A DNA stretch of 64,000 bases. Origin: UBA961 sp014191195 (GTDB taxonomy: Bacteria; Bacteroidota; Ignavibacteria; Kapaibacteriales; UBA961). Positions 53,125 to 62,986 of this stretch are shown here, one piece after another (position 1 is the first letter of the stretch; each line of letters starts with the position of its first letter). Position numbers and translations under genes: made by a program. The stretch lies in contig OZ123195.1 of the NCBI GenBank assembly GCA_964204605.1, positions 620,001 through 684,000 of the forward strand, written 5' to 3'. The notes below the pieces were generated by a model. That model was given only the letters and a program-made list of their open reading frames with translations. It made no database searches and was not told the origin of the DNA.

Positions 53125-53637
53125 ATGAAAGATGACATTGTACCCCAATTCTCAGTAATTCCAACAAGAAGACAATTCATATCGAATGCATTACAAAGTG
53201 CTGGTATAATATTCTGTGCTGGAAGTTTGGCTGGCTTAATACAATCTTGTGAATCCAATGAATCACCCTCTGGAAATTCATTAAATGGTACTCAAATAGA
53301 TTTTCCTTTGAATACACCGGGATTAGAAGCATTGAGTAAAGTAGGTGGGGCTGCTTATAAAAATGTACCTAATCAAAACAATGATAAAGATATCTTAATT
53401 ATTCGATTAACTGAATCCTCTTTTTTAGCTGTCACAAGTATATGCTCACATCAAGGTTGTTCCGTGCAACCACCTGACACAGAATACTCAAATATATATT
53501 GTGCATGCCATGGAGCTGAATTTAATCCGGAATCAGGCAAAGTAGAGAAACAACCTACCAATGGAAGTGCAACATCATTAGCTTCATTTCCAGTTAAGTA
53601 TAATAGTGTAACAAATATCATTACAATAACATTCTAA
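53125..53637 (+). CDS. Exported Rieske [2Fe-2S] protein
   Basis: 170 residues. A twin-arginine segment (PTRRQFIS, Arg15-Arg16) and hydrophobic stretch suggest Tat export of the folded protein; IQSC (Cys42) may be a lipid-attachment site. The Rieske boxes are CSHQGC (cluster ligands Cys107 and His109) and CACHG (Cys126 and His129), with Cys112-Cys128 in the disulfide positions. The residue after box 2 His-Gly is Ala, where high-potential Rieske proteins have Ser, so a lower redox potential is expected by analogy. No cytochrome b partner is nearby. It follows the heme-barrel gene and probably shares its transcript. Confidence 0.88.
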   Translation: MKDDIVPQFSVIPTRRQFISNALQSAGIIFCAGSLAGLIQSCESNESPSGNSLNGTQIDFPLNTPGLEALSKVGGAAYKNVPNQNNDKDILIIRLTESSFLAVTSICSHQGCSVQPPDTEYSNIYCACHGAEFNPESGKVEKQPTNGSATSLASFPVKYNSVTNIITITF

Positions 53638-53641
53638 TATA

Positions 53642-55660
53642 TTATTGTCGTGGGGTTTTTACTTCTACCGAAACGGTTCTACAGTAATAACGACCTTCTG
53701 CTAAATTATTATCAAAAGGTAAAAGAGAAGCACCTATACCTTTTGTGGACCCAATATTAACTGTTGGTTGTATACTTTTTAAATAATCTCTTACTGTATT
53801 TGCTCTATTTGCAGATAACTCTTCATTATATTCAATCTCACCCAATCTGTCTGTAGAACCTGTAATAGTAGCAATAGAATTAGGTTTTAAGGCATCTCTT
53901 ACAAAAGACTTCATCATAGATTTATTTACATCTGATATATCACTTTGGTCAAAATCAAAAACAATCAAGCTAAGTCTACTGATTTCAAATTGATTCATTG
54001 TTTTATTAATGGCCAATTTACAAGTAGATACATGTTCTATTTCATTATCTTGTTTAATGGTTAAAGAAGCATCCAAAGAATCAGATATATTTATTGAATT
54101 TCCTAATGCAATAAGATCTTTAGCATCTAATTCTAATTCAAGCTGCTCTGGAGGGATTCCACTATTATTAATACTAGAAATTGCTTGTCCTTTATATGAA
54201 ATATCAAGACGCCATGATTGCACAATAGAAGGGGTATCTACACTTGTCTTAAACATTTGAGTTCTATAAATAGGAGCAAACTCTTGAAATTTTGTATGAA
54301 TAACAGGCTGCAATAATTCAATATTATCACATGAAAATTCCACTCTTCTATTTTCTTCAATTCCTTCTGGATATTTATCTGAAGAAGAAGATACAGGTAC
54401 ATCTCTGTATTTGACTGCAATTCTCTTTGAATCTATTAAAAATTGAGAAACTAGAATTTTCTTTATAGATTCTGCTCTTTGCAGAGCCAATTGATTTCTT
54501 TTGGCAATTGATGAGAGTTCTTTTCCATCAGTAGTTCCTGTTAAAACTATAGAACTTTGGGGAGATAATTTCATCCTATTGGCAATAATATTTATCATAT
54601 TATAATACGTTTCTAATGTCTCTTTCGATAAATTAGACTCAATAAAAGATGTATTATCAATTATATAGCGTGATGTAACTTCCGTTGATATACTGTCAAA
54701 AAATATATATGGCAATAATGGAAATGTTTGTGTAACAATTGTTTCTTGGATTGATAATGGATTTGATGAAACTGTCCCAATAGCTACTGGCGGAATTAGA
54801 TTTACAATTGGAGTGGGTGGTGGAATTAAAGGTACATTATTAATGTATTGAGTATCAATAACTTCCACTGATGAATGATATCTATACATTATTCCAATAG
54901 AAGCATCTATTGATGAAATTGTCCATGATTGATCATTTTGTAGAATAGAATTTAAACCTTTGCGAACATGTATTTCTGGATTAATATATAGTGATGGTTG
55001 AAATTCAATATATGCGCCAACTGCAATATTAACACCATAAGACAAAACAGTTTCTAATGAGCCTGTACCTGTAACTCTAATTTTTGTATTATTCGGGTAT
55101 AATACATTAATGGGGGAAAGGATTTTTTCATAATGAAGATAAGAATTCTTGATCTTTGAATCTCCAATATCAAAACTTGTTCTACAATACACAGGAAAGT
55201 TTTGAAATGGTTGAAAGCTAATTCCTAAATCAGCAATTATATACTCTAACTCTGCAGTAAAATTATGCTCTATGGTTAAGGGTGAATATTGTAAATCTTG
55301 ATTTAATACAAGATAATTGGATGTTTCCGCTGTTAATGTAGCAGGTCTACTTGCATAGAGTATTCTACCAGACAAGCTTATATAATCATCTAAAACAAAG
55401 TAATCTAGATGAATACCACCAAAAGTGCCTTGTGCATTTCCACCTGTTAAAAAGCCACAATCTGTTGCTCCAGGCACTATAGACAAAGAAGATGTATTCT
55501 GGATTGAAGAAATACCTCCCAAAATTCCATATCTAAAAGAACTTTTGTCTTGAATTGTACTTTTAGTGATAATCATAGAATCTTTACGAAGATTCATTTC
55601 ATCTTGAGCAAACAAATTACAAGAAATAAGATGCAAGATTATTATGATAAAACATTTCAT
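53642..55660 (-). CDS. OmpA-family protein with two OmpA-like domains
   Basis: 672 residues with a signal peptide (LISCNLFAQ). An N-terminal region of about 250 residues resembles an outer-membrane barrel (FRYGILGGISSIQ onward, many aromatic strands). A Pro-rich hinge near 280-300 (PLIPPPTPIVNLIPP) follows. Two OmpA-like peptidoglycan-binding segments come next: about 350-455 (IVLTGTTDGKELSSIAKRNQ, NRRVEF) and about 560-670 (FDFDQSDISDVNK, ITGSTDRLGE, NEELSANRANTVRDYL). The Asp/Arg residues that bind diaminopimelate are better kept in the second domain. It probably links the outer membrane to peptidoglycan. Confidence 0.82.
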   Translation of the reverse strand: MKCFIIIILHLISCNLFAQDEMNLRKDSMIITKSTIQDKSSFRYGILGGISSIQNTSSLSIVPGATDCGFLTGGNAQGTFGGIHLDYFVLDDYISLSGRILYASRPATLTAETSNYLVLNQDLQYSPLTIEHNFTAELEYIIADLGISFQPFQNFPVYCRTSFDIGDSKIKNSYLHYEKILSPINVLYPNNTKIRVTGTGSLETVLSYGVNIAVGAYIEFQPSLYINPEIHVRKGLNSILQNDQSWTISSIDASIGIMYRYHSSVEVIDTQYINNVPLIPPPTPIVNLIPPVAIGTVSSNPLSIQETIVTQTFPLLPYIFFDSISTEVTSRYIIDNTSFIESNLSKETLETYYNMINIIANRMKLSPQSSIVLTGTTDGKELSSIAKRNQLALQRAESIKKILVSQFLIDSKRIAVKYRDVPVSSSSDKYPEGIEENRRVEFSCDNIELLQPVIHTKFQEFAPIYRTQMFKTSVDTPSIVQSWRLDISYKGQAISSINNSGIPPEQLELELDAKDLIALGNSINISDSLDASLTIKQDNEIEHVSTCKLAINKTMNQFEISRLSLIVFDFDQSDISDVNKSMMKSFVRDALKPNSIATITGSTDRLGEIEYNEELSANRANTVRDYLKSIQPTVNIGSTKGIGASLLPFDNNLAEGRYYCRTVSVEVKTPRQ

Positions 55661-55757
55661 GTGTCTGCTTTGAACTTAGGGGGAGAATACTACGCTTATT
55701 ATTCTAATAAATTAGGAAAATTATCTGGATATAGATATCAGAAATATTGTAATAGTA

Positions 55758-57188
55758 TTATTGCTTCAGTATTAATGTTGCTATGGATTCAATATGAGCA
55801 GTATGAGGAAACATATCCACTGGTTGAATATGTATAATAATATATTTTTCAGATAGAATTGCACAATCTCTTGCTTGAGTTGCCGGATTACAAGAAACAT
55901 AGATAAGTTTAGAAGATTCAATCTCTAATAGATGATCTAATAAAATTTGATTTATTCCAGCCCTTGGAGGATCAATAATAATAATATCAGGTTTTGATAA
56001 TGTTTGCAGAAAGTCTATAGCTTGTTTTTTGTGTAAATCAAAGCAATAAAATTCTATGTTTTCAACTTCATTAATTGTTTGATTATTCTTAGCATCATTA
56101 ATTGAACTTTGAGATAATTCTATAGCTATGCAATGTTTTGCTTTTTTGGCAATTGGAAAAGATATTGTTCCGGCCCCACAATATAAGTCCCATACAATAT
56201 CATCATGAGTTATATCTGCTTGATTAATTATCGACTCCAGCAAATACGGCAATTGATAAGAATTTGTTTGAAAAAATGAGAATGGAGAAATTTGATAATT
56301 AATTCCTAGAACCTGTTCAGTAATAAAAGGTGAGCCATCCATAAAAGTAATCTCACCCTGAGCTATTGGAGATAAAGAATTGTTTTCTACTGTTGCTAGT
56401 GAAGTTATATCAGGTATTTTTAGCTTAGCTTCTTTTTGCCACCAATCTAGAAATAAAAATTCACTTTCTTCTTTTGGAGTTTGAGTAATTAATAAACACA
56501 TTAGTTCATTATTTGCTGCAGTTGACCGTATTAATAAAGTTCTTAAAAATCCACCATGAGTTCTGGGATTATATGCACTTATTGAACATTCTAAAGCTGT
56601 ATCTCGTATTAATTTCAGGATAGCATTTCCAGCTTTGGGCTGAATATAACAAGCTTCAATATCTAATATCCTGTCAAACCTACCTGGAATATGAAGTCCG
56701 AATGCAAAATCTTTTTTGAAATCTAATCCGCTAGAAATTTGATCTTCTGTCAGCCATTTACTAGAACCGAATGAAAATTCCATTTTATTGCGATAATACA
56801 ATTGCTGAGGCGAAGGTAAAGTATCTGCTATATGATTATAAGGGATTTTCCCAATTCTATCAAAAACATCAATTGTATGCTGTTTTTTCCAATATAATTG
56901 ATGCTCATAACCAATATGTTGCCAAGAACATCCACCACATGTGCCCGCATGGGAACACACTGGTTCTATTCTTATAGAAGAGGGTACTATTATCTCTCTA
57001 ATAATACCTTCTGCATAGCGTTTCTTCTTATGTCTAATTTCTGCTTTTATAATATCGCCAGGTGCAGCATGCTTAATAAAATGAACAATTCCTTCTTCAT
57101 TTCTAGCTATTGCTACTCCTTCATTACCAAGAGATTCAATTGTCAATTGTTCAATTATTATTTCTTGTCTTTTTTGTTTTCTAGACAT
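55758..57188 (-). CDS. 23S rRNA (uracil-5-)-methyltransferase, RlmD/RlmCD type
   Basis: The product is 476 residues. An N-terminal TRAM domain (IESLGNEGVAIARNEEG) precedes an iron-sulfur cysteine set (Cys78, Cys84, Cys87 in CSHAGTCGGCSWQH, with a fourth Cys near 174). The SAM-binding motif is DLYCGAGTISFPIA, and IIDPPRAG and VSCNPATQARD hold the catalytic Cys. The enzyme forms 5-methyluridine in 23S rRNA; which uridine is modified cannot be told from the sequence. Confidence 0.92.
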   Translation of the reverse strand: MSRKQKRQEIIIEQLTIESLGNEGVAIARNEEGIVHFIKHAAPGDIIKAEIRHKKKRYAEGIIREIIVPSSIRIEPVCSHAGTCGGCSWQHIGYEHQLYWKKQHTIDVFDRIGKIPYNHIADTLPSPQQLYYRNKMEFSFGSSKWLTEDQISSGLDFKKDFAFGLHIPGRFDRILDIEACYIQPKAGNAILKLIRDTALECSISAYNPRTHGGFLRTLLIRSTAANNELMCLLITQTPKEESEFLFLDWWQKEAKLKIPDITSLATVENNSLSPIAQGEITFMDGSPFITEQVLGINYQISPFSFFQTNSYQLPYLLESIINQADITHDDIVWDLYCGAGTISFPIAKKAKHCIAIELSQSSINDAKNNQTINEVENIEFYCFDLHKKQAIDFLQTLSKPDIIIIDPPRAGINQILLDHLLEIESSKLIYVSCNPATQARDCAILSEKYIIIHIQPVDMFPHTAHIESIATLILKQ

Positions 57189-57229
57189 CTACATCTTCCG
57201 GCAAAATTATTGAGCAAAAGCAATCATGT

Positions 57230-59731
57230 TTAGCTATTTGATTTTCTTCTTTCAAGAAAAAAAGCAATAACAAAAGAAAGTGTCGTCAGAATATTAACAA
57301 TCAAACTTATCATTTTGCCTTGCTCAAATCTTTGGCCACGATAGATAAATGATACTTTGTGCTTTCCAGCTGGAACTATGATTCCTCGAAATGCATAATT
57401 GGTTTGAATCGTTTCTGTTTCTTTATCATCTATAAAACATTTCCAACTGACAGGGTAATACAATTCACTAACAAAAAGAAAATTATTGCCTGAGTTTTCT
57501 GTTTGAATATCAATTCTTTCATTTTGAAATGATAGTATACTTGCTTTTGCATTTAATGCATTATCAATCTTGCTAGATAATGAATTATGTACATAAGCGA
57601 TTTTCCTTGGGTCGAAATCACCATTTTTAAGATGATTTAATACAGATATATCGCTTGCTACAACAACTGAATCTACAAAGAAAGCTCTGGGCAATACACC
57701 AGGATTATCATATACTAAAGTAGGCATCAACCCTTGGGAAGTTTGCATCGTACTTTCATAAATAGGTTTAATTCCTTCGAATAATGGCTGCGGTGCTGCC
57801 ATATATTTTACATTCAATAAATTGAGCAAAAATGGATTTGTGATTGCATTTCCACCTGCTCCACCAGCTATATCTAAAACATCTTGATATAATCTCATTT
57901 TTGCAGAATGATAACCATGAACATTTTGAAGCTCGAAATATGCTGGGACATTAGTTTTACCTTGAGTTAGATATACATAATCTGCTATTCTGTATAGTGA
58001 CTTATCCTGTTTAATAAAATTCACAAAATCTGGTGTTGTAAATTCATTCTTAAACACATCGCCCTTATTAACTTCCATTGGGCGTCCAGCAACGCGCCAT
58101 AAATCAACGATAAGAATAATTGCGAATACTATGTAAAATATTCCTTTTTTAAGAATTCCTTTTACGTAAAGCAATGAAATAGCAACTGTTATGATTCCAA
58201 TAAAAGATGTTAAGAACCAGTCAGATTTCATGCTAGAATAGATGAAAGGGAATAGTTCTTGAGGTATTTTCTGTGTCTGTGCAATTGCTTCAGAATATGA
58301 TCCTTGATCGATAAATATGCTTGAAACTAACAATAGACCTAAGGCACCTGCAAGTGAATATAATATCTTATCTTGATCAGGATGTCTATCTTCTCTCCAA
58401 CTAGTTAAAGCAGATATTCCATAACCAAATAATATTGGTATTGCAAATTGCATAACGCATAAAGCCATCATAGGTGCACGGAAATTGTTAAATCCGGGCA
58501 TATAATAATAAAAGAAATCAAAGAGTAGGGGAAAGTTTTTGCCGAAGGATAAAAACAAAGAAATTAAACTTAATGCAATCAGATAATGAATAAATATATC
58601 TTTTCTAAAAGCAATGATACCAATTAATGCTAATGCTAAAACACCAATTCCCATATAGTTAGCTGCATCAGTAAAAGGCATTTGTCCCCAATATGACTGA
58701 ACAATTTGTCCTTTTGTATTTTTATTAGGCTTATATTCTAATTTACCAAAACCGAAATAGTTAGGAATAAGAAAAGTGATTGTTTCTTCAGGACTAAATG
58801 ACCAATTAGTACAATAATCATAGTCAAATCCACCTGTATTATCTTGGGCTTTTGTTGTACTTTGTTGAATCGGACCAGATCCTCTTGTAGAAGATGATTT
58901 GTATTCAAGTACACTTAAATATCTATCAGCAGACATTCCAAAAGCTAGAATACCAGCTATCAATAAAGCAACCGAAGAGCGAATTATACCAAGTAAAGAT
59001 TCTTTTTTTATGATTGAAGATATACCTATGGCAATAAGATATAAACCAAATGTAATGATGCCATAATAGGCCATTTGAACATGGGTTGATTCAACTAAAA
59101 CATGTACAGCAAGAACAAGTGCGGATGCATATCCTAGCGAAAATTTATGTCTTAACTTTTCAAGGAATAATAAAATAAATGGAAAAGTAGCTAATGCTAT
59201 CGGTTTAGTATTATGTCCAATCATGATCCAAGTGATAATAAAAGTAGAAAATACTGCTGCAAACCCAGTGCAGAATGCAATAAATCTATCTTTTCCTTTC
59301 GATCTCATAAGTGCATACATACCAATTGCATACATGATATAATGGAAGGCAATTCTTGCAATATCATTATTAAAAATAATCCCCATAAACTTAGAAATTC
59401 CAAAATACAATGAGGATAAAAAGTCCCAAGATCTATCTCCAGTTGTTAATAAAGCAGAATAACTAGGCATCCCACCAAATATATATGGTATCCATTGAGG
59501 GAATTCACCAGCTTTTGATGCATTTTTTAGATATGTATCAAAACTAAAAGAGGCAATATTGTCTGTTGCATTAAAGCTTCCTCCAGTAAATAAAGCAGGA
59601 GAAAGAAAAAGAATAACAGATAAAAATAGAGCAATTATATATGCTGTATCTTGATATTTCTCTGGAATCAATGGATTGGAACTGTGAGTTTGGGCTTTTT
59701 TACCAAATGATTTTGTTTGTTGATTTGCCAT
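57230..59731 (-). CDS. YfhO family multi-pass membrane protein
   Basis: 833 residues with about 12-14 membrane helices, a periplasmic insertion and a final helix followed by a basic tail (FFLERRKSNS). YfhO-type landmarks are FGGMPSYSALLTTGDRSWDF near the N-terminus, the FNNFRAPMMALCVMQFA helix, and a C-terminal soluble beta domain with YYPVSWKCFIDDKET and AFRGIIVPAGKHKVSFIYRG. In Gram-positives YfhO glycosylates lipoteichoic acid; in this group the acceptor is unknown, but a GT-C-type sugar transfer is likely. It stands alone between RlmD and mdh. Confidence 0.86.
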   Translation of the reverse strand: MANQQTKSFGKKAQTHSSNPLIPEKYQDTAYIIALFLSVILFLSPALFTGGSFNATDNIASFSFDTYLKNASKAGEFPQWIPYIFGGMPSYSALLTTGDRSWDFLSSLYFGISKFMGIIFNNDIARIAFHYIMYAIGMYALMRSKGKDRFIAFCTGFAAVFSTFIITWIMIGHNTKPIALATFPFILLFLEKLRHKFSLGYASALVLAVHVLVESTHVQMAYYGIITFGLYLIAIGISSIIKKESLLGIIRSSVALLIAGILAFGMSADRYLSVLEYKSSSTRGSGPIQQSTTKAQDNTGGFDYDYCTNWSFSPEETITFLIPNYFGFGKLEYKPNKNTKGQIVQSYWGQMPFTDAANYMGIGVLALALIGIIAFRKDIFIHYLIALSLISLFLSFGKNFPLLFDFFYYYMPGFNNFRAPMMALCVMQFAIPILFGYGISALTSWREDRHPDQDKILYSLAGALGLLLVSSIFIDQGSYSEAIAQTQKIPQELFPFIYSSMKSDWFLTSFIGIITVAISLLYVKGILKKGIFYIVFAIILIVDLWRVAGRPMEVNKGDVFKNEFTTPDFVNFIKQDKSLYRIADYVYLTQGKTNVPAYFELQNVHGYHSAKMRLYQDVLDIAGGAGGNAITNPFLLNLLNVKYMAAPQPLFEGIKPIYESTMQTSQGLMPTLVYDNPGVLPRAFFVDSVVVASDISVLNHLKNGDFDPRKIAYVHNSLSSKIDNALNAKASILSFQNERIDIQTENSGNNFLFVSELYYPVSWKCFIDDKETETIQTNYAFRGIIVPAGKHKVSFIYRGQRFEQGKMISLIVNILTTLSFVIAFFLERRKSNS

Positions 59732-59770
59732 ATCTAGTATATAATTAAAAATCTATATATATATAAAGAA

Positions 59771-59803
59771 AACCGGGTACTTTATCGTAAAGTAAGCCCG
59801 GTA
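59771..59803 (-). terminator. Rho-independent terminator after mdh
   Basis: An ACCGGG/CCCGGT outer stem and TACTTTA/TAAAGTA inner stem are separated by a two-base bulge around a TCG loop; a U-rich tract follows on the minus strand. It lies 20 bases past the mdh stop. Confidence 0.8.
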
Positions 59804-59822
59804 TTCTTATGTTTATTTATGA

Positions 59823-60755
59823 TCAATATGCAATTGATTGTAATTTTTCCATATTAGATTTTACATCGTCAGCAGATTTAATTAATGCTGCATTTTCATG
59901 TTCATTTAATGTAATTTCAAATATACTTTCCATTCCATTTTTACCAACTTTAACAGGAACACCAACCACAACATCATTAAGGCCATATTCACCTTGTAGC
60001 AACACTGCGCAGGGAAGAATACGTCGTTTATCTTTAACAATACATTCTACCATTTGAACTGCAGCAGCAGAAGGAGCATAATATGCACTTCCTGTTTTTA
60101 AATGATTTACTATTTCTATTCCACCATTTCTGGTTCTTTGTACGATATCATCAATTCTATCTTGAGTTAACAATTCAGTGATTGGAACTCCAGCAATTGT
60201 AGTATATCGTGGTAATGGAACCATAGTATCACCATGGCCACCTAAAACAAAAGCTTGAATATCTTCTACAGATACTTGTAACTCCATTGATAAGAATGTT
60301 CTATATCTAGCGGTATCTAATACACCAGCCATACCTAGCACTTTATTTCTTGGTAAACCTGTTTTTTGCAATGCAACAAAAGTCATTACATCTAATGGAT
60401 TAGACACAATAATATAAAAGGCATTAGGAGAGTATTTTGCAGCTTGTTCAGCACATGAACCTACAATCTTTGCATTTGCAACCAATAAATCATCACGACT
60501 CATTCCTGGTTTTCTAGCTAATCCAGCTGTAATGACAACAATTTCTGAATCTGCAGTATCTGCATAAGAATTTGTACCTACTATTCTACAATCTGAAGCT
60601 TCAACTGGCATAGATTCATACATATCTAAACCTTTTCCTTGGGGAATTCCTTCGGCTATATCCAATAGAACTACTTCTGTAGCAAGTTGCTTATCTGCAA
60701 GGCGTTGTGCCGTTGTGGCGCCAACATTTCCTGCCCCTATTACTGTCATTTTCAT
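59823..60755 (-). CDS. mdh: Malate dehydrogenase
   Basis: 310 residues of the LDH-like MDH group. NAD binding is shown by VIGAGNVGATTAQRLADK, substrate arginines by LARKPGMSRDDLL and NPLDVMT, and the catalytic His by LGGHGDTMVPLPRY. The enzyme interconverts malate and oxaloacetate in the TCA cycle. The gene follows the TPR gene by 20 bases on the same strand and may be cotranscribed, ending at the hairpin at 59771-59803. Confidence 0.95.
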   Translation of the reverse strand: MKMTVIGAGNVGATTAQRLADKQLATEVVLLDIAEGIPQGKGLDMYESMPVEASDCRIVGTNSYADTADSEIVVITAGLARKPGMSRDDLLVANAKIVGSCAEQAAKYSPNAFYIIVSNPLDVMTFVALQKTGLPRNKVLGMAGVLDTARYRTFLSMELQVSVEDIQAFVLGGHGDTMVPLPRYTTIAGVPITELLTQDRIDDIVQRTRNGGIEIVNHLKTGSAYYAPSAAAVQMVECIVKDKRRILPCAVLLQGEYGLNDVVVGVPVKVGKNGMESIFEITLNEHENAALIKSADDVKSNMEKLQSIAY

Positions 60756-60775
60756 GAGCTTCTACTCCAATGGTG

Positions 60776-62197
60776 CTATATAATTTTTGAGAATAAATCG
60801 ATCAATTGATTGTTTTTACAATAAAGAAAGAAATCTGATTGCATTTCTTCAACTTTTGTTTTATCTAATGAAATAGCCTTTTTAAGTAATTCTTGAGCTT
60901 CATTTTCATTATTCTGGATATGTTTAATCTTAGCTAATTCATAATATGCTGCATACCATTCTGCATTATGATGAATAAGATGTAAGAACTGTTCTTCCGC
61001 TTTGTCAAATTGCTTTGATTCAGCTAATGTTAATCCATAATCTAGTCTACATTCATTATCTTCTGGATTCAACTTTAATGCAATTTGATAGCAATCCAAG
61101 CTTCCATCTATATCTTGAATATTAAATAAAACATCAGCTTTTGCATACCACACATCAGTATATTCACTAAACAATTCTAGTGCTTTATCATAATCTTTAA
61201 GGGCTTCTGTATATTGTTCTAATGCATCATAACAAGAACCTCTGCCATAATACGACTCACAATGGTTCTCATCATGATATAATGCCATTGTAAAAGCATG
61301 TATAGCATCTTTAAATTCACCTGTCTCTTCTAAAGAACTTGCTAAATTATGCCAAGTTGAGGTGTCTTCTGGCTCATATAATAATGATTGTTGATATGAT
61401 TCAATTGCTTCGGATATCTTACCTATAGAACCTAATGCATTACCCCGATTATACCATGCTCCTGCAAAATCCTCTTTTATTGCCAATGCATAATCATAAC
61501 TTTCGACAGATTCATTAAAGCGCTCTAAATGACATAGCACTACTGCTTTGTTAAACCATGCTGTACTATCAAAGGGTTCTATTTTAAGATATTCTTCATA
61601 ATAAAACAGTGAATGAGTATAATCAAACAAACAATCATAACAATATCCTAAATCGCTTAATGCATTTTTCTTAAAACCTTCACTATTTAATAGAAACTTT
61701 AAAATCTTAATTGCTTCATGATATCTTCCTGCTTTTTCATGTAATTGCGCCATGCCATAAAAGACTTCATCGTTGCCAGGATATATCTTTAATAGAGAAG
61801 TATATATATGTAATGCTTGTTCAGAATCACCAAGTTGATTTGCTAACATAGCATGAGTGATTTGAATAGATGCATCTGAAGGATTTAATGAAAGCGCTTT
61901 AATAATAGATTGTTTAGCTGCATCGTAATTTTCATTATTAGCTTCTGCAACACTTTTAGCATGCCATGCATCTGCAGAAAATGGCTCATATGATAATAAA
62001 GCATCTGCAATCATTAATGCATCTTTATTATGGCCAGTTTCTATACAATAATGTACTAAAGCTTCTAAAATATCAGCGGGAGGCAATGAACCAATTCCAG
62101 ATTCTAATACTTTTCTGCTCTTCTCTAATGCATCTTTTAATATAGATGCATCAGGATCGTGCATGAAGCCTTCTTGTTCAAAATTTGGATCGCTCAT
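60776..62197 (-). CDS. Tetratricopeptide-repeat protein
   Basis: 473 residues consisting almost wholly of 34-residue TPR units, at least eleven, from about residue 45 to 455. Examples are AWYNRGNALGSIGKISEAIE, TWHNLASSLEETGEFKDAIH and SYYGRGSCYDALEQYTEALK. There is no signal peptide or catalytic motif, so it is probably a cytoplasmic scaffold. Its partner is unknown; the downstream mdh may be cotranscribed. It starts at ATG 62197. Confidence 0.85.
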   Translation of the reverse strand: MSDPNFEQEGFMHDPDASILKDALEKSRKVLESGIGSLPPADILEALVHYCIETGHNKDALMIADALLSYEPFSADAWHAKSVAEANNENYDAAKQSIIKALSLNPSDASIQITHAMLANQLGDSEQALHIYTSLLKIYPGNDEVFYGMAQLHEKAGRYHEAIKILKFLLNSEGFKKNALSDLGYCYDCLFDYTHSLFYYEEYLKIEPFDSTAWFNKAVVLCHLERFNESVESYDYALAIKEDFAGAWYNRGNALGSIGKISEAIESYQQSLLYEPEDTSTWHNLASSLEETGEFKDAIHAFTMALYHDENHCESYYGRGSCYDALEQYTEALKDYDKALELFSEYTDVWYAKADVLFNIQDIDGSLDCYQIALKLNPEDNECRLDYGLTLAESKQFDKAEEQFLHLIHHNAEWYAAYYELAKIKHIQNNENEAQELLKKAISLDKTKVEEMQSDFFLYCKNNQLIDLFSKII

Positions 62198-62267
62198 TTT
62201 TAAGGATAATAAAGGGTTATTATTGTTGCAATGTTACGAGTACGATGTGAATTTACCAAAGAAAAGT

Positions 62268-62307
62268 AGTTAACTGTACATATCACATAGCATATCTACA
62301 GTTAACT
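62268..62307 (-). terminator. Probable terminator after the lipoprotein gene
   Basis: AGTTAACTGTA and TACAGTTAACT are perfect 11-base arms (62268-62278 and 62297-62307) around an 18-base loop, followed on the minus strand by a T-rich but interrupted tract. The large loop and broken U-tract make it weaker than the others. The rest of the 62198-62399 gap shows no feature. Confidence 0.55.
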
Positions 62308-62399
62308 TCTTTATTTAACATTATATAAAACTTACAATGTAGATTATCTCTACAGATATCAACTTTCTAAACAATGTATATGCGTATAACTATAAATTC

Positions 62400-62972
62400 T
62401 TATCGTAAAGAAATTGGAAAGTCTATTTCTATATCAGTTTCTGCGCTTCTGTTAATTCCATCTTTGGGCGAATCATCATAATGTGATAATACAACATTTA
62501 ACAAACCAATACCTTGATTTGATATAGGTGAATCTATTGTAAATAATAAACCTATTGGTAAACTTTTAGAATCTTTGTCTAAAATTGAAACAATAAGTGA
62601 ATTTATTGTTGACGAAGGTGTATAAAAGAACTGATGCTCATCTGCTAATTCAATAATCTCATTGGTAATATTTTCTATCGGATTTTTGGATTTATTATAT
62701 AATGTGATAGATCCATTATATTTTTTTCCTTTTGCTAATCGTAAAGTATCAGATATAGTAGGATTATTACCTCCAGGACCATCTAAATCACTCCAAGTCG
62801 AAATTATAGTGTCTTGAGGATTACTTTGATTCACTAATGTAATAATAACATCAGTAGCATAATCATGTTCATTAACTGGTGGTTTTACAGGATCTGTCTT
62901 TTTACATGATGAAAATAAAAACAGTACTAAACATAGTGAGAATATATATATGCTCATTCTAATAAATTTCAT
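62400..62972 (-). CDS. Lipoprotein partner of a TonB-dependent receptor
   Basis: 190 residues from ATG 62972 with a lipobox FSSCKK (Cys23). The mature part is a beta-rich domain with STWSDLDGPGGNNPTISDTL, SITLYNKSKNPIENITNEI and ELADEHQFFY, a pattern I recall from small lipoproteins encoded beside TonB receptors in Bacteroidota. It lies directly downstream of the truncated receptor gene, so the two are very likely an operon and the lipoprotein may help capture the receptor's substrate, often a metal or chelate. The substrate is unknown. The ATG at 63014 overlaps the receptor gene and was not used. Confidence 0.75.
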   Translation of the reverse strand: MKFIRMSIYIFSLCLVLFLFSSCKKTDPVKPPVNEHDYATDVIITLVNQSNPQDTIISTWSDLDGPGGNNPTISDTLRLAKGKKYNGSITLYNKSKNPIENITNEIIELADEHQFFYTPSSTINSLIVSILDKDSKSLPIGLLFTIDSPISNQGIGLLNVVLSHYDDSPKDGINRSAETDIEIDFPISLR

Positions 62973-62986
62973 AATAGTTTCCTTTT

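Noticed and set aside
55661..55757. Plus-strand frame spanning the OmpA-rlmD gap (55550-55837)
   Set aside because: It runs antisense into both flanking genes and has no motif; the gap itself is only 97 bases.
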